Source: Labilibaculum sp041595635
GTDB taxonomy: Bacteria; Bacteroidota; Bacteroidia; Bacteroidales; Marinifilaceae
NCBI RefSeq assembly: GCF_041595635.1
Contig: NZ_JBFHJW010000013.1
Coordinates: 1-64,000 of the forward strand
Length of the DNA stretch: 64,000 nt
Direction of reading: 5' to 3'
The notes under the pieces are model-generated. The model ran no database searches. It saw only the letters and a program-made list of their open reading frames with translations, and was not told where the DNA came from. Position 1 is the stretch's first letter; the number at the start of each line of letters is the position of its first letter. The translations under genes and the position numbers were made by a program. Shown one piece after another: positions 54,641-63,958 of this stretch.

Positions 54641-56650
54641 ATGAAATTTAAAATTGAATCAAAATTTAAACCTACCGGGGATCAGCCAAATGCCATTAAA
54701 GAATTGTGCGAAGGCTTAAACAATAAAGCTCCCTTTCAAACCCTACTTGGTGTTACAGGTTCTGGAAAAACATTTACCATTGCCAATGTGATAGAACAGG
54801 TTCAGCGCCCTACCCTTGTGTTAAGTCACAATAAAACACTTGCGGCACAGTTATACGGGGAATTTAAAACCTTCTTCCCTAACAATTCCGTTGAATATTT
54901 TGTTTCCTACTATGATTACTATCAACCCGAAGCCTACTTGCCAACAACTGGAACCTACATCGAAAAAGATTTATCTATTAATGATGAAATTGAAAAATTA
55001 CGATTAAGCGCTTCCTCTGCACTTTTATCGGGAAGAAAAGATGTAATCGTTGTCTCATCAGTTTCCTGCATTTATGGTATTGGCAATCCCGAAGATTTTC
55101 ATGCCAATGTTACCGAAATCAAAAAAGGCCAGTTAATTTCCCGCAACAAACTGCTACACTCTTTTGTTGATGCCCTGTATTCCAGAAATGAAATAGAATT
55201 CGATCGCGGGAATTTTCGGGTTAAAGGAGATACCATTGATATTTATCCAGCTTACGCAGATTTTGCCTATCGTATTATCTTTTGGGATGATGAAATTGAA
55301 GAAATTTACTCCTTCGATCCCATTAGTGGTGCAAAATTAGATTCTTACGACAGAATCACCATCTATCCGGCCAATATATTTGTAACCAGTAAAGATCGTG
55401 TGCAGCAAGCCATTCACCAAATTCAGGATGATATGGTAGCCCAAGTTGCTTTCCTAAAAGACATTGGCAAACACCTTGAGGCCAAAAGATTGGAAGAAAA
55501 AGTAAATTTCGATTTAGAAATGATCCGTGAATTGGGTCATTGTTCCGGGATTGAAAACTATTCTCGCTATTTCGATGGCAGAAATGCTGGAACACGCCCT
55601 TTCTGCCTCATGGATTATTTCCCTGATGATTTTTTGGTGGTGATTGATGAGAGTCATGTTACAATTCCACAGATTCGCGCCATGTATGGAGGTGATCATT
55701 CCAGAAAAATTAATTTGGTCGATTATGGATTCCGATTGCCATCTGCTTTGGATAATCGTCCTCTAAAATTTGAAGAATTTGAACAAATTGCCAAACAAAC
55801 CATCCACGTGAGTGCAACACCTGCCGACTACGAATTGGAAAAATGTGAAGGTGTAGTTGTTGAACAGGTCATTCGTCCAACCGGATTGTTGGATCCTGAG
55901 ATTATTATTCGACCTAGTCTGAACCAAATAGATGATTTAATCGCGGAAATTAATCAGCGAACCGAAATTGAAGAAAGAGTTCTAGTAACAACACTTACCA
56001 AACGAATGGCAGAGGAACTATCGGAGTATTTCACCAATTTACACATTCGATGCCGTTACATTCATTCTGATGTTGATACTTTGGATCGGGTTAAAATCAT
56101 GGAAGATTTACGAAATGGTGTTTTTGATGTTTTAATTGGAGTGAATCTTCTGCGTGAAGGACTTGATTTACCTGAAGTATCGCTTGTGGCTATTTTAGAT
56201 GCCGACAAAGAAGGATTTTTACGATCAACAAGATCCTTAACTCAGACCTCGGGACGAGCTGCAAGAAATGTGAATGGAAAAGTAATTATGTATGCTGATA
56301 AAATTACTCGATCGATGCAGGAAACCATAGATGCTACGAATCACCGACGAGAAAAACAATTGGCCTACAACATCAAAAATGGAATTACGCCTACACAAAT
56401 AGTAAAATCCAAGAAAAGCATCATGAACCAAGATGCTAAAAAAGAATCAGCAGCTTATTCTGGTCCGGATTCTATTGAAATTGCGGCTGATCCTGTGGTT
56501 CAATACATGAGTAAAAGCAGTCTGGAGAAAAGCATTGAGCAAAGCAAAAAGGCCATGCAAAAAGCCTCCAAAGAAATGGATTTCTTGCAAGCAGCTCAAT
56601 ATCGTGATGAAATGTACAAGCTTCAAAAACAACTTGAAGAAAAGAAATAA
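54641..56650 (+). CDS. uvrB: Excinuclease ABC subunit B
   Basis: The 669-residue protein is a full-length UvrB: Walker A GVTGSGKTFT, the DNA-inserting beta-hairpin YYDYYQPEAYLP, Walker B IDESH, helicase motif VI QTSGRAARN, and the C-terminal UVR domain (LEKSIEQSKKAMQKASKEMD) for contacting UvrC. It verifies damage and recruits UvrC in nucleotide excision repair. It is a single gene convergent with rpoD, sharing a terminator. Confidence 0.97.
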   Translation: MKFKIESKFKPTGDQPNAIKELCEGLNNKAPFQTLLGVTGSGKTFTIANVIEQVQRPTLVLSHNKTLAAQLYGEFKTFFPNNSVEYFVSYYDYYQPEAYLPTTGTYIEKDLSINDEIEKLRLSASSALLSGRKDVIVVSSVSCIYGIGNPEDFHANVTEIKKGQLISRNKLLHSFVDALYSRNEIEFDRGNFRVKGDTIDIYPAYADFAYRIIFWDDEIEEIYSFDPISGAKLDSYDRITIYPANIFVTSKDRVQQAIHQIQDDMVAQVAFLKDIGKHLEAKRLEEKVNFDLEMIRELGHCSGIENYSRYFDGRNAGTRPFCLMDYFPDDFLVVIDESHVTIPQIRAMYGGDHSRKINLVDYGFRLPSALDNRPLKFEEFEQIAKQTIHVSATPADYELEKCEGVVVEQVIRPTGLLDPEIIIRPSLNQIDDLIAEINQRTEIEERVLVTTLTKRMAEELSEYFTNLHIRCRYIHSDVDTLDRVKIMEDLRNGVFDVLIGVNLLREGLDLPEVSLVAILDADKEGFLRSTRSLTQTSGRAARNVNGKVIMYADKITRSMQETIDATNHRREKQLAYNIKNGITPTQIVKSKKSIMNQDAKKESAAYSGPDSIEIAADPVVQYMSKSSLEKSIEQSKKAMQKASKEMDFLQAAQYRDEMYKLQKQLEEKK

Positions 56651-56652
56651 AA

Positions 56653-56678
56653 AAAGCAGTTTCTTTCGAAACTGCTTT
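56653..56678. terminator. Bidirectional terminator between uvrB and rpoD
   Basis: AAAGCAGTTTC and GAAACTGCTTT form a perfect 11-base stem around TTTC, three bases after the uvrB stop and 20 bases from the rpoD stop. Confidence 0.9.
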
Positions 56679-56698
56679 ATATATCAAAAAGGAATTAA

Positions 56699-57559
56699 TT
56701 ATCCCAAATAAGTTTTTAGTAATTTACTTCTGGAAGTGTGACGCAAACGACGAATCGCTTTTTCTTTAATCTGACGCACACGTTCACGTGTCAAACCAAA
56801 TTTCTCACCAATTTCTTCCAAAGTCATTTCTTGAATTCCGATACCAAAAAATAATTTAATAATATCACTTTCTCTTTCAGTAAGGGTTGCTAATGCACGA
56901 TCAATTTCGCGAGTTAGAGATTCATTCAAAAGGCTTCTGTCGGCAATCGGAGAATCATCATTCACCAAAACATCCAACAAACTATTATCTTCTCCATCCA
57001 CAAAAGGAGCATCAACAGAAATATGACGACCCGAAACACGAAGCGTATCTGCAACTTTATCTGCAGGTAATTCTAAAGAATCGGCCAACTCCTCAGGAGA
57101 AGGTTTTCTTTCGTGCTCTTGTTCAAATTTCGAAAATGCTTTGTTTATTTTATTCAATGAACCAACCTGATTCAATGGTAAACGAACAATTCTAGACTGT
57201 TCTGCCAAAGCCTGAAGAATAGATTGACGAATCCACCATACAGCATATGAGATAAACTTAAATCCACGAGTTTCGTCGAATTTTTCAGCCGCTTTAATCA
57301 AACCAAGATTTCCTTCATTAATAAGATCGGGTAAACTTAGTCCTTGATTTTGATACTGTTTTGCAACTGAAACCACAAAACGCAAATTGGCTCTGGTTAA
57401 TTTCTCAAGTGCTCTTTGGTCGCCCTTTTTTATTCGCTGCGCCAATTCAACTTCTTCCTCTACCGTAATAAGATCTTCTTTACCAATTTCCTGTAAATAC
57501 TTATCTAAAGAAGCACTCTCACGATTGGTAATTGATTTGGTTATCTTTAATTGTCTCAT
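56699..57559 (-). CDS. rpoD: Primary sigma factor RpoD/SigA (Bacteroidota short form)
   Basis: The 286-residue protein has region 1.2 (SLDKYLQEIGKEDLITVEEE), region 2 (ANLRFVVSVAKQYQNQGLSLPDLINEGNLGLIKAAEKFD, then FKFISYAVWWIRQSI), region 3 (ERKPSPEELADSL) and region 4 with the helix-turn-helix MTLEEIGEKFGLTRERVRQIKEKA. It lacks region 1.1, as usual in this phylum, whose housekeeping sigma recognises TTTG/TAnnTTTG promoters. It lies downstream of the DegP-like protease gene on the same strand with a 106-base gap. Confidence 0.96.
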   Translation of the reverse strand: MRQLKITKSITNRESASLDKYLQEIGKEDLITVEEEVELAQRIKKGDQRALEKLTRANLRFVVSVAKQYQNQGLSLPDLINEGNLGLIKAAEKFDETRGFKFISYAVWWIRQSILQALAEQSRIVRLPLNQVGSLNKINKAFSKFEQEHERKPSPEELADSLELPADKVADTLRVSGRHISVDAPFVDGEDNSLLDVLVNDDSPIADRSLLNESLTREIDRALATLTERESDIIKLFFGIGIQEMTLEEIGEKFGLTRERVRQIKEKAIRRLRHTSRSKLLKTYLG

Positions 57560-57584
57560 AGTCCCTTTTCATCGAAATATTTTG

Positions 57585-57616
57585 CAAAATTAGACTTTTA
57601 ATTACTCAAAGTCAAA
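57585..57616 (-). promoter_or_regulatory. Candidate promoter of rpoD
   Basis: On the minus strand TTTG (57613-57616), a 20-base spacer and TAATTTTG (57585-57592) match the Bacteroidota consensus; the -7 element is 26 bases before the ATG. Confidence 0.6.
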
Positions 57617-57665
57617 ATTAATTGCTAATTTATTCGAGTTAATATTATTATTCCTTCTAAAATTT

Positions 57666-59114
57666 TCATTCTTTACTTCGTAAAGAAAAAGCATAGTACT
57701 TAACGCTTCCATCCGGATAAATTCCCGAGATGAACACTCCTCCATCCTTCACATTCTGAAGGGCATTTTTCACATCATCTACCTTGTATATTGGAGTTTC
57801 GTTAATTTTATAGATGATAAATCCCTCCTTAATTCCCTCATTTTTAAGCTTTCCACTTCGCAAATTAGTAACCCTCACCCCTCTATTTATTTGAAGACGA
57901 TACTTATCTTGTGAGGATACTGGCTCAAAGTCAGCTCCGAGAAAAGCCAGGTCGTCCGACTTGATGACCTTAGTATTTCCTAGTCTATTACGTAAGATCA
58001 CGGCAATTTGTTGCTTTTCATCCTCTCTTTTTATTAAAACAGTAATTTTATCGCCTGGATGATATTTACTAACCTGTTCTTGAAGTTCCGCACTAGAATT
58101 TACATCTTTTCCTTCAACATTCAATATAATATCTCCTTTTTTAATTCCAGCTTCTTCGGCAGCCCCACCTTCATTTAAATCGGCAACATACACCCCTTCT
58201 ATCTTGTTTATGTTGAATTCATCAGCCAAATTGGCATCTACCGTACGAATAGAAACGCCAATAAATGCTCTTTGAACTTCGCCAAATTCTTTTAAATCGC
58301 CTATTACTTTTTCAACGATAGTAACAGGTATTGCAAAAGAATAACCCGAATAGGAACCTGTTCTTGATTCAATGGCAGTATTAATTCCAATCAAATGTCC
58401 TCTGGTATCAACCAAAGCACCGCCACTATTTCCTGGATTGACTGCTGCATCGGTTTGAAGAAACGATTCGATACTCATTCGATTGCCATTCAACCCTAAA
58501 TTTCTTGCTTTAGCACTAATAATTCCAGCAGTAACTGTTGAGGTTAAGTTGAAAGGATTTCCGACTGCCAAAACCCATTCTCCTAACTTAATATCATCTG
58601 AATTTCCCAAATCCATTTTAGGAAGGTCTTTTTCATCAATTTTAATTAACGCTAAATCGGTATACGGATCCTGTCCAATAAGTTTCCCTTCGTACTCACG
58701 TTTATCATACAATACAACACTAATTAGCTTTGAACCTTCAACTACATGATTATTGGTAACGATATAGCCATCGGTAGAAATAATGACCCCAGATCCAGAA
58801 CCAACGCTTGCTTTAGGTTGTTGACTCCTCCCATTTTCACCAAACAAAAAATCATAAAACGGATTTGATTGATATTCATCATTTGAATAAAGTGTTTTAA
58901 CATGCACAACTGATTTAACCGACATTTCTGCAGCGTAGGTTAAATCTATTTGAGGTGCAGTATTCACAGAATGATTGGTAAGCTGAGTCGTTCGACCATC
59001 TGGAACAATAACAACACTTTCCTTTTTATCAACAAATAAAACAAATAACAGTATGGCAATTGCCGCGCCAAGAATTGCAATTGCTAATTTTCCCAAAAAT
59101 AATTTTACTTTCAT
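57666..59114 (-). CDS. DegP/DegQ-like periplasmic serine protease with two PDZ domains
   Basis: The 482-residue protein has an N-terminal membrane segment (about 10-28, LAIAILGAAIAILLFVLFV), a trypsin-like domain with the triad His in IVTNNHVVEG, Asp in PYTDLALIKID and Ser in NPGNSGGALVD, then two PDZ domains (about 280-370 and 395-475; GAAEEAGIKKGDIILNVEGK, GIKEGFIIYKINE). Do-family proteases degrade or chaperone misfolded envelope proteins. An envelope-stress regulator is not visible nearby. Confidence 0.94.
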   Translation of the reverse strand: MKVKLFLGKLAIAILGAAIAILLFVLFVDKKESVVIVPDGRTTQLTNHSVNTAPQIDLTYAAEMSVKSVVHVKTLYSNDEYQSNPFYDFLFGENGRSQQPKASVGSGSGVIISTDGYIVTNNHVVEGSKLISVVLYDKREYEGKLIGQDPYTDLALIKIDEKDLPKMDLGNSDDIKLGEWVLAVGNPFNLTSTVTAGIISAKARNLGLNGNRMSIESFLQTDAAVNPGNSGGALVDTRGHLIGINTAIESRTGSYSGYSFAIPVTIVEKVIGDLKEFGEVQRAFIGVSIRTVDANLADEFNINKIEGVYVADLNEGGAAEEAGIKKGDIILNVEGKDVNSSAELQEQVSKYHPGDKITVLIKREDEKQQIAVILRNRLGNTKVIKSDDLAFLGADFEPVSSQDKYRLQINRGVRVTNLRSGKLKNEGIKEGFIIYKINETPIYKVDDVKNALQNVKDGGVFISGIYPDGSVKYYAFSLRSKE

Positions 59115-59386
59115 CTGAAAAAACTTAATTAATAATTATTATAGTATCCAATTTTAAATAAACCAGATTGTTTTGTAAACCAAATACTAAGGCAAAATAA
59201 CCAAGCAAATTACCACACAAAATAAAAATCGAAATATCTTATTAATCAAATTATTTTAATTTTGTGGCAATGATGAATGATCTTCTCCCAATAAGATTCT
59301 TACATTTATAAAACAATTTTAACAATATTACTTCAACAAGTGTTTATAAATTATTGGTATTTAACACTTCTTAACAAGATTTAAAA

Positions 59387-60178
59387 ATGAAACTCGAATT
59401 TTCAAAATATCAGGGAACAGGAAACGATTTTGTTTTAATAGACAATCGAAAAGGACACTTTAATTCCAACAACATCAGCTTAATCGAAAAACTTTGCGAT
59501 AGAAGATTTGGCATTGGCGCTGATGGACTTATGTTACTTGAGAATGCAGAAAATTACGACTTCAGAATGAGGTACTACAATTCGGATGGTAAAGAAGGAA
59601 GCATGTGTGGCAATGGAGGTCGTTGCATTGTTGCTTTTGCCTACCATTTAGGGGTTGTTTCTCAGCAAGCAAAATTTATTGCTATTGATGGTGAACATGA
59701 GGCAAAAATAGAAGAAAATACCGATGGGATTCAGGTCAGTTTAAAAATGATTGATGTGGATGCAGTTGAACAAGGGGAAGATTTTTTCTATTTAAACACC
59801 GGTTCGCCACATTTTGTACGTTTCATACCTGAACATAAAAATTTCGACACTTACGCCGAAGGGAAAAAAATTCGTTACAATAATAGATTTGCAAAAGAGG
59901 GAACTAATGTGAATTTTGTATCTTTTCAGGATCAAAAGCTAAACGTTAGCACCTACGAAAGAGGAGTTGAAGACGAAACCTATTCCTGTGGCACAGGAGT
60001 TGTTGCATCTGCCATAAGTGCTAGTTTTTTACGCGACAAAAATCGTTTTAAAATAACCACTAAGGGCGGCAAACTTGAAGTGTTTTTCACTAAAGTAAAT
60101 GCACAACAAATTACAAATATTTGGCTTATAGGACCCGCAACTCATGTTTTTGATGGCGTATTTATTTGTAAACAATAA
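59387..60178 (+). CDS. dapF: Diaminopimelate epimerase
   Basis: The 263-residue protein has both catalytic Cys motifs, GSMCGNGGRCI and YSCGTGVVASAIS, and the opening FSKYQGTGNDFVLIDN. DapF interconverts LL- and meso-diaminopimelate, for lysine and peptidoglycan. Length is normal. A TAATTTTG sequence at 59257-59264 may be its -7 element, but it lies 120 bases upstream. Confidence 0.96.
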   Translation: MKLEFSKYQGTGNDFVLIDNRKGHFNSNNISLIEKLCDRRFGIGADGLMLLENAENYDFRMRYYNSDGKEGSMCGNGGRCIVAFAYHLGVVSQQAKFIAIDGEHEAKIEENTDGIQVSLKMIDVDAVEQGEDFFYLNTGSPHFVRFIPEHKNFDTYAEGKKIRYNNRFAKEGTNVNFVSFQDQKLNVSTYERGVEDETYSCGTGVVASAISASFLRDKNRFKITTKGGKLEVFFTKVNAQQITNIWLIGPATHVFDGVFICKQ

Positions 60179-60252
60179 AATATAAAGACTATTGTTTCGA
60201 ACAATTCTTCTGAAACTAAGCCAAAGTCATTTATATTACAATTAGAACAAAA

Positions 60253-60822
60253 CTAATCCCATTTTGGTTTCACGTCTTGTCTTTTATCTTTTTTGATGTA
60301 GGACAAGGCACTTTTATAATTATCGGCGAAAAAATACTGCTTGTTTTGCTCTTTCTTGGCAAAATGTTCCACATAGGACAATTCAAACTGAGCCTTAAGA
60401 GAATCATAAAATCCATTAGTATTAATAAACACAATAGGTGAGTTATGATACCCAAGTTGTTTCAATGTAATCACTTCTAGGATTTCTTCCAAAGTACCAA
60501 AACCACCTGGCAAAGCAATAAATGCATTTGATTTTTCGCGAAGTATTTTTTTCCGTTCTGCCATATCAGGAGTAATGATTAATTCGTCTAAAAAGTCAGC
60601 AGAAATTCCGTAATCCATGATTAGTTTTGGCAACACTCCAATTACTTTTCCTCCGGCTTGCTTTGCCGAAACAGCCACTTGATTCATCAAGCCAACATTG
60701 GTACCACCATACACCAAATTATCACCCGATTCGCCTATGGCTATCCCTAAATTTTCAGCCTCCTGAAAATATTTTTTATCTACCGAATTACTAGAAGAAC
60801 AAAACACACAAATATTCATCAT
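60253..60822 (-). CDS. LOG family protein (TIGR00730 Rossmann fold)
   Basis: The 189-residue protein has the family signature PGGFGTLEEI and the N-terminal ICVFCSSSN plus GGTNVGLMN of the Lonely-guy Rossmann fold. Proven members are cytokinin riboside 5'-monophosphate phosphoribohydrolases that cut nucleoside monophosphates; bacterial members may have other nucleotide substrates. It begins with two consecutive ATG codons (60822 or 60819). Confidence 0.9.
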   Translation of the reverse strand: MMNICVFCSSSNSVDKKYFQEAENLGIAIGESGDNLVYGGTNVGLMNQVAVSAKQAGGKVIGVLPKLIMDYGISADFLDELIITPDMAERKKILREKSNAFIALPGGFGTLEEILEVITLKQLGYHNSPIVFINTNGFYDSLKAQFELSYVEHFAKKEQNKQYFFADNYKSALSYIKKDKRQDVKPKWD

Positions 60823-60904
60823 TTTATTTTTTCGAAGAATTAAATTATTCTATTTCCTTAACTCAGTCAATTCTGATTGCTATTTGGAAAAACATCTCAT
60901 AAAA

Positions 60905-60934
60905 AAAGCCCTTGAGATCCGACTCAAGGGCTTT
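60905..60934 (-). terminator. Intrinsic terminator of gyrB
   Basis: AAAGCCCTTGAG and CTCAAGGGCTTT form a perfect 12-base stem; the minus strand continues in T. It lies 16 bases after the gyrB stop. Confidence 0.92.
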
Positions 60935-60949
60935 CTATAGTATTATAGA

Positions 60950-62911
60950 CTATGCATCGATGTTTGCATAAGTTGCATTTCTTTCAATAAACTCACGTCT
61001 AGGAGGAACCTCATCACCCATCAACATAGAGAAAACATGATCAGTTTCCGCTGCATTTTCAATGGTCACCTGGCGCAAGGTTCTAGCTTCAGGGTTCATA
61101 GTTGTTGTCCACAATTGCTCGGCACTCATCTCACCAAGACCTTTGTAACGTTGAATGTGTAAAGAAGATTCTTTACCTCCACCCCACTCTTCAATCAAAC
61201 GTAAACGCTGATCTTCGGTCCAGCAATATTCCTGATTCTTGCCTTTTTTCACCAAATACAATGGCGGTGTAGCAATATACAAGTAACCATTTTCAATCAC
61301 CGACTTCATATAACGGAAAAAGAAGGTCATAATTAAAGTAGCAATGTGGCTACCATCCACATCGGCATCACACATGATTACAATCTTGTGGTAACGAAGT
61401 TTTTCAACATTGGCAGCTTTACTATCCTCTTCGGTTCCAATGGTAACTCCTAAAGCGGTAAATATATTTTTAATTTCTTCACTCTCGAAAACCTTGTGTT
61501 GCATGGCTTTCTCAACATTCAAAATTTTACCTTTCAAAGGAAGAATTGCTTGAAATTTACGATCACGACCTTGTTTTGCAGTACCACCCGCAGAATCTCC
61601 CTCGACAAGAAAGACTTCGCAATTTACAGGATCTTTATCAGAACAATCGGATAGTTTCCCAGGCAAACCAGAACCACCTAAAACTGTTTTTCGCTGCACC
61701 AATTCACGAGCTTTTCGAGCTGCATGACGTGCAGTAGCTGCCATGATTACTTTCTGAACAATTGTTCTGGCATCTTTTGGATGCTCTTCCAAATAATTAG
61801 CCAACATGGTACTTACAGCCTGATCAACAGCGATACTAACCTCTGAGTTTCCTAATTTTGTTTTGGTTTGTCCTTCGAACTGTGGTTCAGCAACTTTCAC
61901 CGAAACAACAGCGGTTAAACCTTCTCGGAAATCATCACCACTAATATCAAATTTTAGTTTTGCCAACATTCCTGATTTATCAGCAAATGCTTTCAATGTT
62001 CTGGTCAATCCACGACGGAATCCCGTAAGGTGAGTTCCACCTTCAATGGTATTGATATTATTTACATACGAATGAATATTCTCAGAAAATGAAGTATTGT
62101 ACTGAAGAGCGATTTCAACAGGAACCTCATTTTTATCGATAGAAACATGAATGGTTTCTTCAATTAAACGTTCACGTGTATTATCTAAATATTGAACAAA
62201 TTCTTTTAATCCTTCTTCCGAATAAAACAATTCAGTTCGGTACTCGCCCTCATCATTCTTACTTCTTTTATCCGTAATCTTTAATTTAATTCCTTTATTC
62301 AAAAAAGCCAATTCGCGCAAACGAGCTGCCAAAATATCATACTTATATTCGGTAGTTAAAAAAATGCTATTGTCAGGCTTAAAAGTAATATTGGTACCTG
62401 TCTTATCGGTGGTTCCGATCACTTTCACATCAGCAAGAGGTACTCCTTTGGAATACTCCTGAAGGTAAACTTTCCCATCACGATGAACTTCAGCAGTTAA
62501 CAGAATTGACAATGCATTTACACAGGAAACACCAACTCCGTGCAAACCACCTGATACCTTATAGGAACCTTTATCGAACTTACCACCCGCATGCAAAACA
62601 GTCATTACAACCTCTAGGGCTGATTTATTTTCTTTGTGATGCAAGGAGGTAGGAATACCACGACCATCATCCGTAACGGTAATGGAATTATCTTCGTTGA
62701 TAAATACTTCGATATTATTACAGTATCCTCCCAAAGCTTCATCAATGGAATTATCAACAACCTCGTATACCAAATGGTGCAAACCTTTCACGTTTACATC
62801 ACCAATATACATCGAAGGGCGTTTACGTACCGCTTCTAATCCTTCTAATACCTGAATACTATCCGCTGAATATTCATTTTTTCCAGCTGGTTTATTTTCT
62901 AAATCACTCAT
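60950..62911 (-). CDS. gyrB: DNA gyrase subunit B
   Basis: The 653-residue protein has the GHKL ATPase (VLEGLEAVRKRPSMYIGD, EVVDNSIDEALGGYC, DDGRGIP), the transducer domain, and the TOPRIM domain with EGDSAGGTAKQGRD and MCDADVDGSHI, ending NATYANIDA. With GyrA it introduces negative supercoils. ParE would have similar motifs, but the overall length and end favour GyrB. The 346-base region upstream contains a candidate TATCTTTG -7 element. Confidence 0.95.
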   Translation of the reverse strand: MSDLENKPAGKNEYSADSIQVLEGLEAVRKRPSMYIGDVNVKGLHHLVYEVVDNSIDEALGGYCNNIEVFINEDNSITVTDDGRGIPTSLHHKENKSALEVVMTVLHAGGKFDKGSYKVSGGLHGVGVSCVNALSILLTAEVHRDGKVYLQEYSKGVPLADVKVIGTTDKTGTNITFKPDNSIFLTTEYKYDILAARLRELAFLNKGIKLKITDKRSKNDEGEYRTELFYSEEGLKEFVQYLDNTRERLIEETIHVSIDKNEVPVEIALQYNTSFSENIHSYVNNINTIEGGTHLTGFRRGLTRTLKAFADKSGMLAKLKFDISGDDFREGLTAVVSVKVAEPQFEGQTKTKLGNSEVSIAVDQAVSTMLANYLEEHPKDARTIVQKVIMAATARHAARKARELVQRKTVLGGSGLPGKLSDCSDKDPVNCEVFLVEGDSAGGTAKQGRDRKFQAILPLKGKILNVEKAMQHKVFESEEIKNIFTALGVTIGTEEDSKAANVEKLRYHKIVIMCDADVDGSHIATLIMTFFFRYMKSVIENGYLYIATPPLYLVKKGKNQEYCWTEDQRLRLIEEWGGGKESSLHIQRYKGLGEMSAEQLWTTTMNPEARTLRQVTIENAAETDHVFSMLMGDEVPPRREFIERNATYANIDA

Positions 62912-63257
62912 CTATCAGATCTTTAGTTTTCAATCAAAATAACTGACTTGAAATCCCTCCGAATGGAGGTAAAAAGCAAGTATCTATTTCAATAAATATT
63001 TTGTACAAAACTCAATTATTTGTCCAAAAAGCTTTACGCAGCATAAAACGATAAAAAATAGGTCTTTTGCAAAATACACAAACGCCTAACTATCAATATG
63101 TTAATATAGCTACTTTTTCTAGGGACAAAAGTAAAACAAAGATAATAAAAATGATCAGTTTTTAGGTAGGAACCTCTATAAAAATAGTGCTTTAAAAGAC
63201 TTTTTGACCAAGCAAATTTTAACACATTAAAAAAGAAGGAAATGGATTCATTTATGT
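62912..63257. other. Intergenic region upstream of gyrB
   Basis: This 346-base stretch has no protein-like frame. It holds a small inverted repeat CCTCC-GAAT-GGAGG (62956-62969) in the gyrB leader and, on the minus strand, TATCTTTG at 63137-63144 and TACTTTTG at 63126-63133, both matching TAnnTTTG but without a clear -33 partner. Confidence 0.5.
63137..63144 (-). promoter_or_regulatory. Candidate -7 element upstream of gyrB
   Basis: The minus strand reads TATCTTTG, an exact consensus match, 226 bases before the gyrB ATG; this would give a long leader. Confidence 0.35.
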
Positions 63258-63758
63258 TTATAATTGAATTGTATTACTCCGACGAGGTCTTTTCATTTTA
63301 AATCGAATTATAAAATTACTTACCTCTTGTCCATTTTGAGTCACACCATATTCATGCAATTCAAAAATTGTGGTTACATTTTTAAATTTACCAGGCATTG
63401 CTTTCCACATTCGATAAAAAATCACCTGTACATTCTCCATGTCGACATCATCCAGCTTAATTTTTAGAACTTCGTGATTTTTAGGCATAGCAAAAACGCC
63501 TACTCCGTGCTCTTTCCAGTCCAAAGCTTCCTCGGCTACAAAAGACATATTTAATGTATCTCTGGTAATATCGAATAAATAAGTAAGTTCTTTATTGTCA
63601 TTTGCAAAATTCATTAAAACCTCTAAAGGCTTATGATCATTATTTACAGACAATTTCCATCGCTCTTGCGTTTGAGCTGAGAGCTTACTTGCAAACAACA
63701 AAAACAAACAAGAAAGAAGAACTATACATTGTATTTTTAGAAGTGATTTATTTCGCAT
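63258..63758 (-). CDS. Exported protein of unknown function
   Basis: The 166-residue product has a signal peptide (about 8-28, CIVLLSCLFLLFASKLSAQ). The mature part looks like a small mixed alpha/beta domain with WKLSVNNDHKPLEVLMNF, LDDVDMENVQVIFYRMW and a basic end RFKMKRPRRSNTIQL. I do not recognise a family. It is on the same strand as gyrB but with a 346-base gap, so probably an independent unit. Confidence 0.75.
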   Translation of the reverse strand: MRNKSLLKIQCIVLLSCLFLLFASKLSAQTQERWKLSVNNDHKPLEVLMNFANDNKELTYLFDITRDTLNMSFVAEEALDWKEHGVGVFAMPKNHEVLKIKLDDVDMENVQVIFYRMWKAMPGKFKNVTTIFELHEYGVTQNGQEVSNFIIRFKMKRPRRSNTIQL

Positions 63759-63958
63759 AAATTCTTGGAATAATTGGTAACAGAAGTAAAGCTAACAAAA
63801 AGCGTGCAGAAAACCATTCTCAATAGGCTCTAAACCTAAGCAATTGAACGTACGAATTGATAAACAGGTTGGTTTAACATGTAGTTATGCAATAAGTAAA
63901 AAACAAAAAAAGGATGCTCTTAGTTAGAGCATCCTTACATTTTCTTCTCACTGTATTT
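63759..63958. other. Intergenic region upstream of the exported unknown gene
   Basis: This 200-base stretch holds the terminator of the next gene to the right and no other supported feature. Confidence 0.6.
63910..63936 (-). terminator. Intrinsic terminator of a gene lying beyond the right edge
   Basis: AAGGATGCTCT and AGAGCATCCTT form a perfect 11-base stem with a five-base loop, and the minus strand continues with seven T. Confidence 0.88.

Noticed and set aside
62956..62969. CCTCC-GAAT-GGAGG inverted repeat in the gyrB leader
   Set aside because: Only five pairs and no T run; too weak to call a terminator or regulatory element.
63034..63225. 63-codon minus-strand frame upstream of gyrB
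   Set aside because: No start context or protein character, and candidate promoter elements lie within it.
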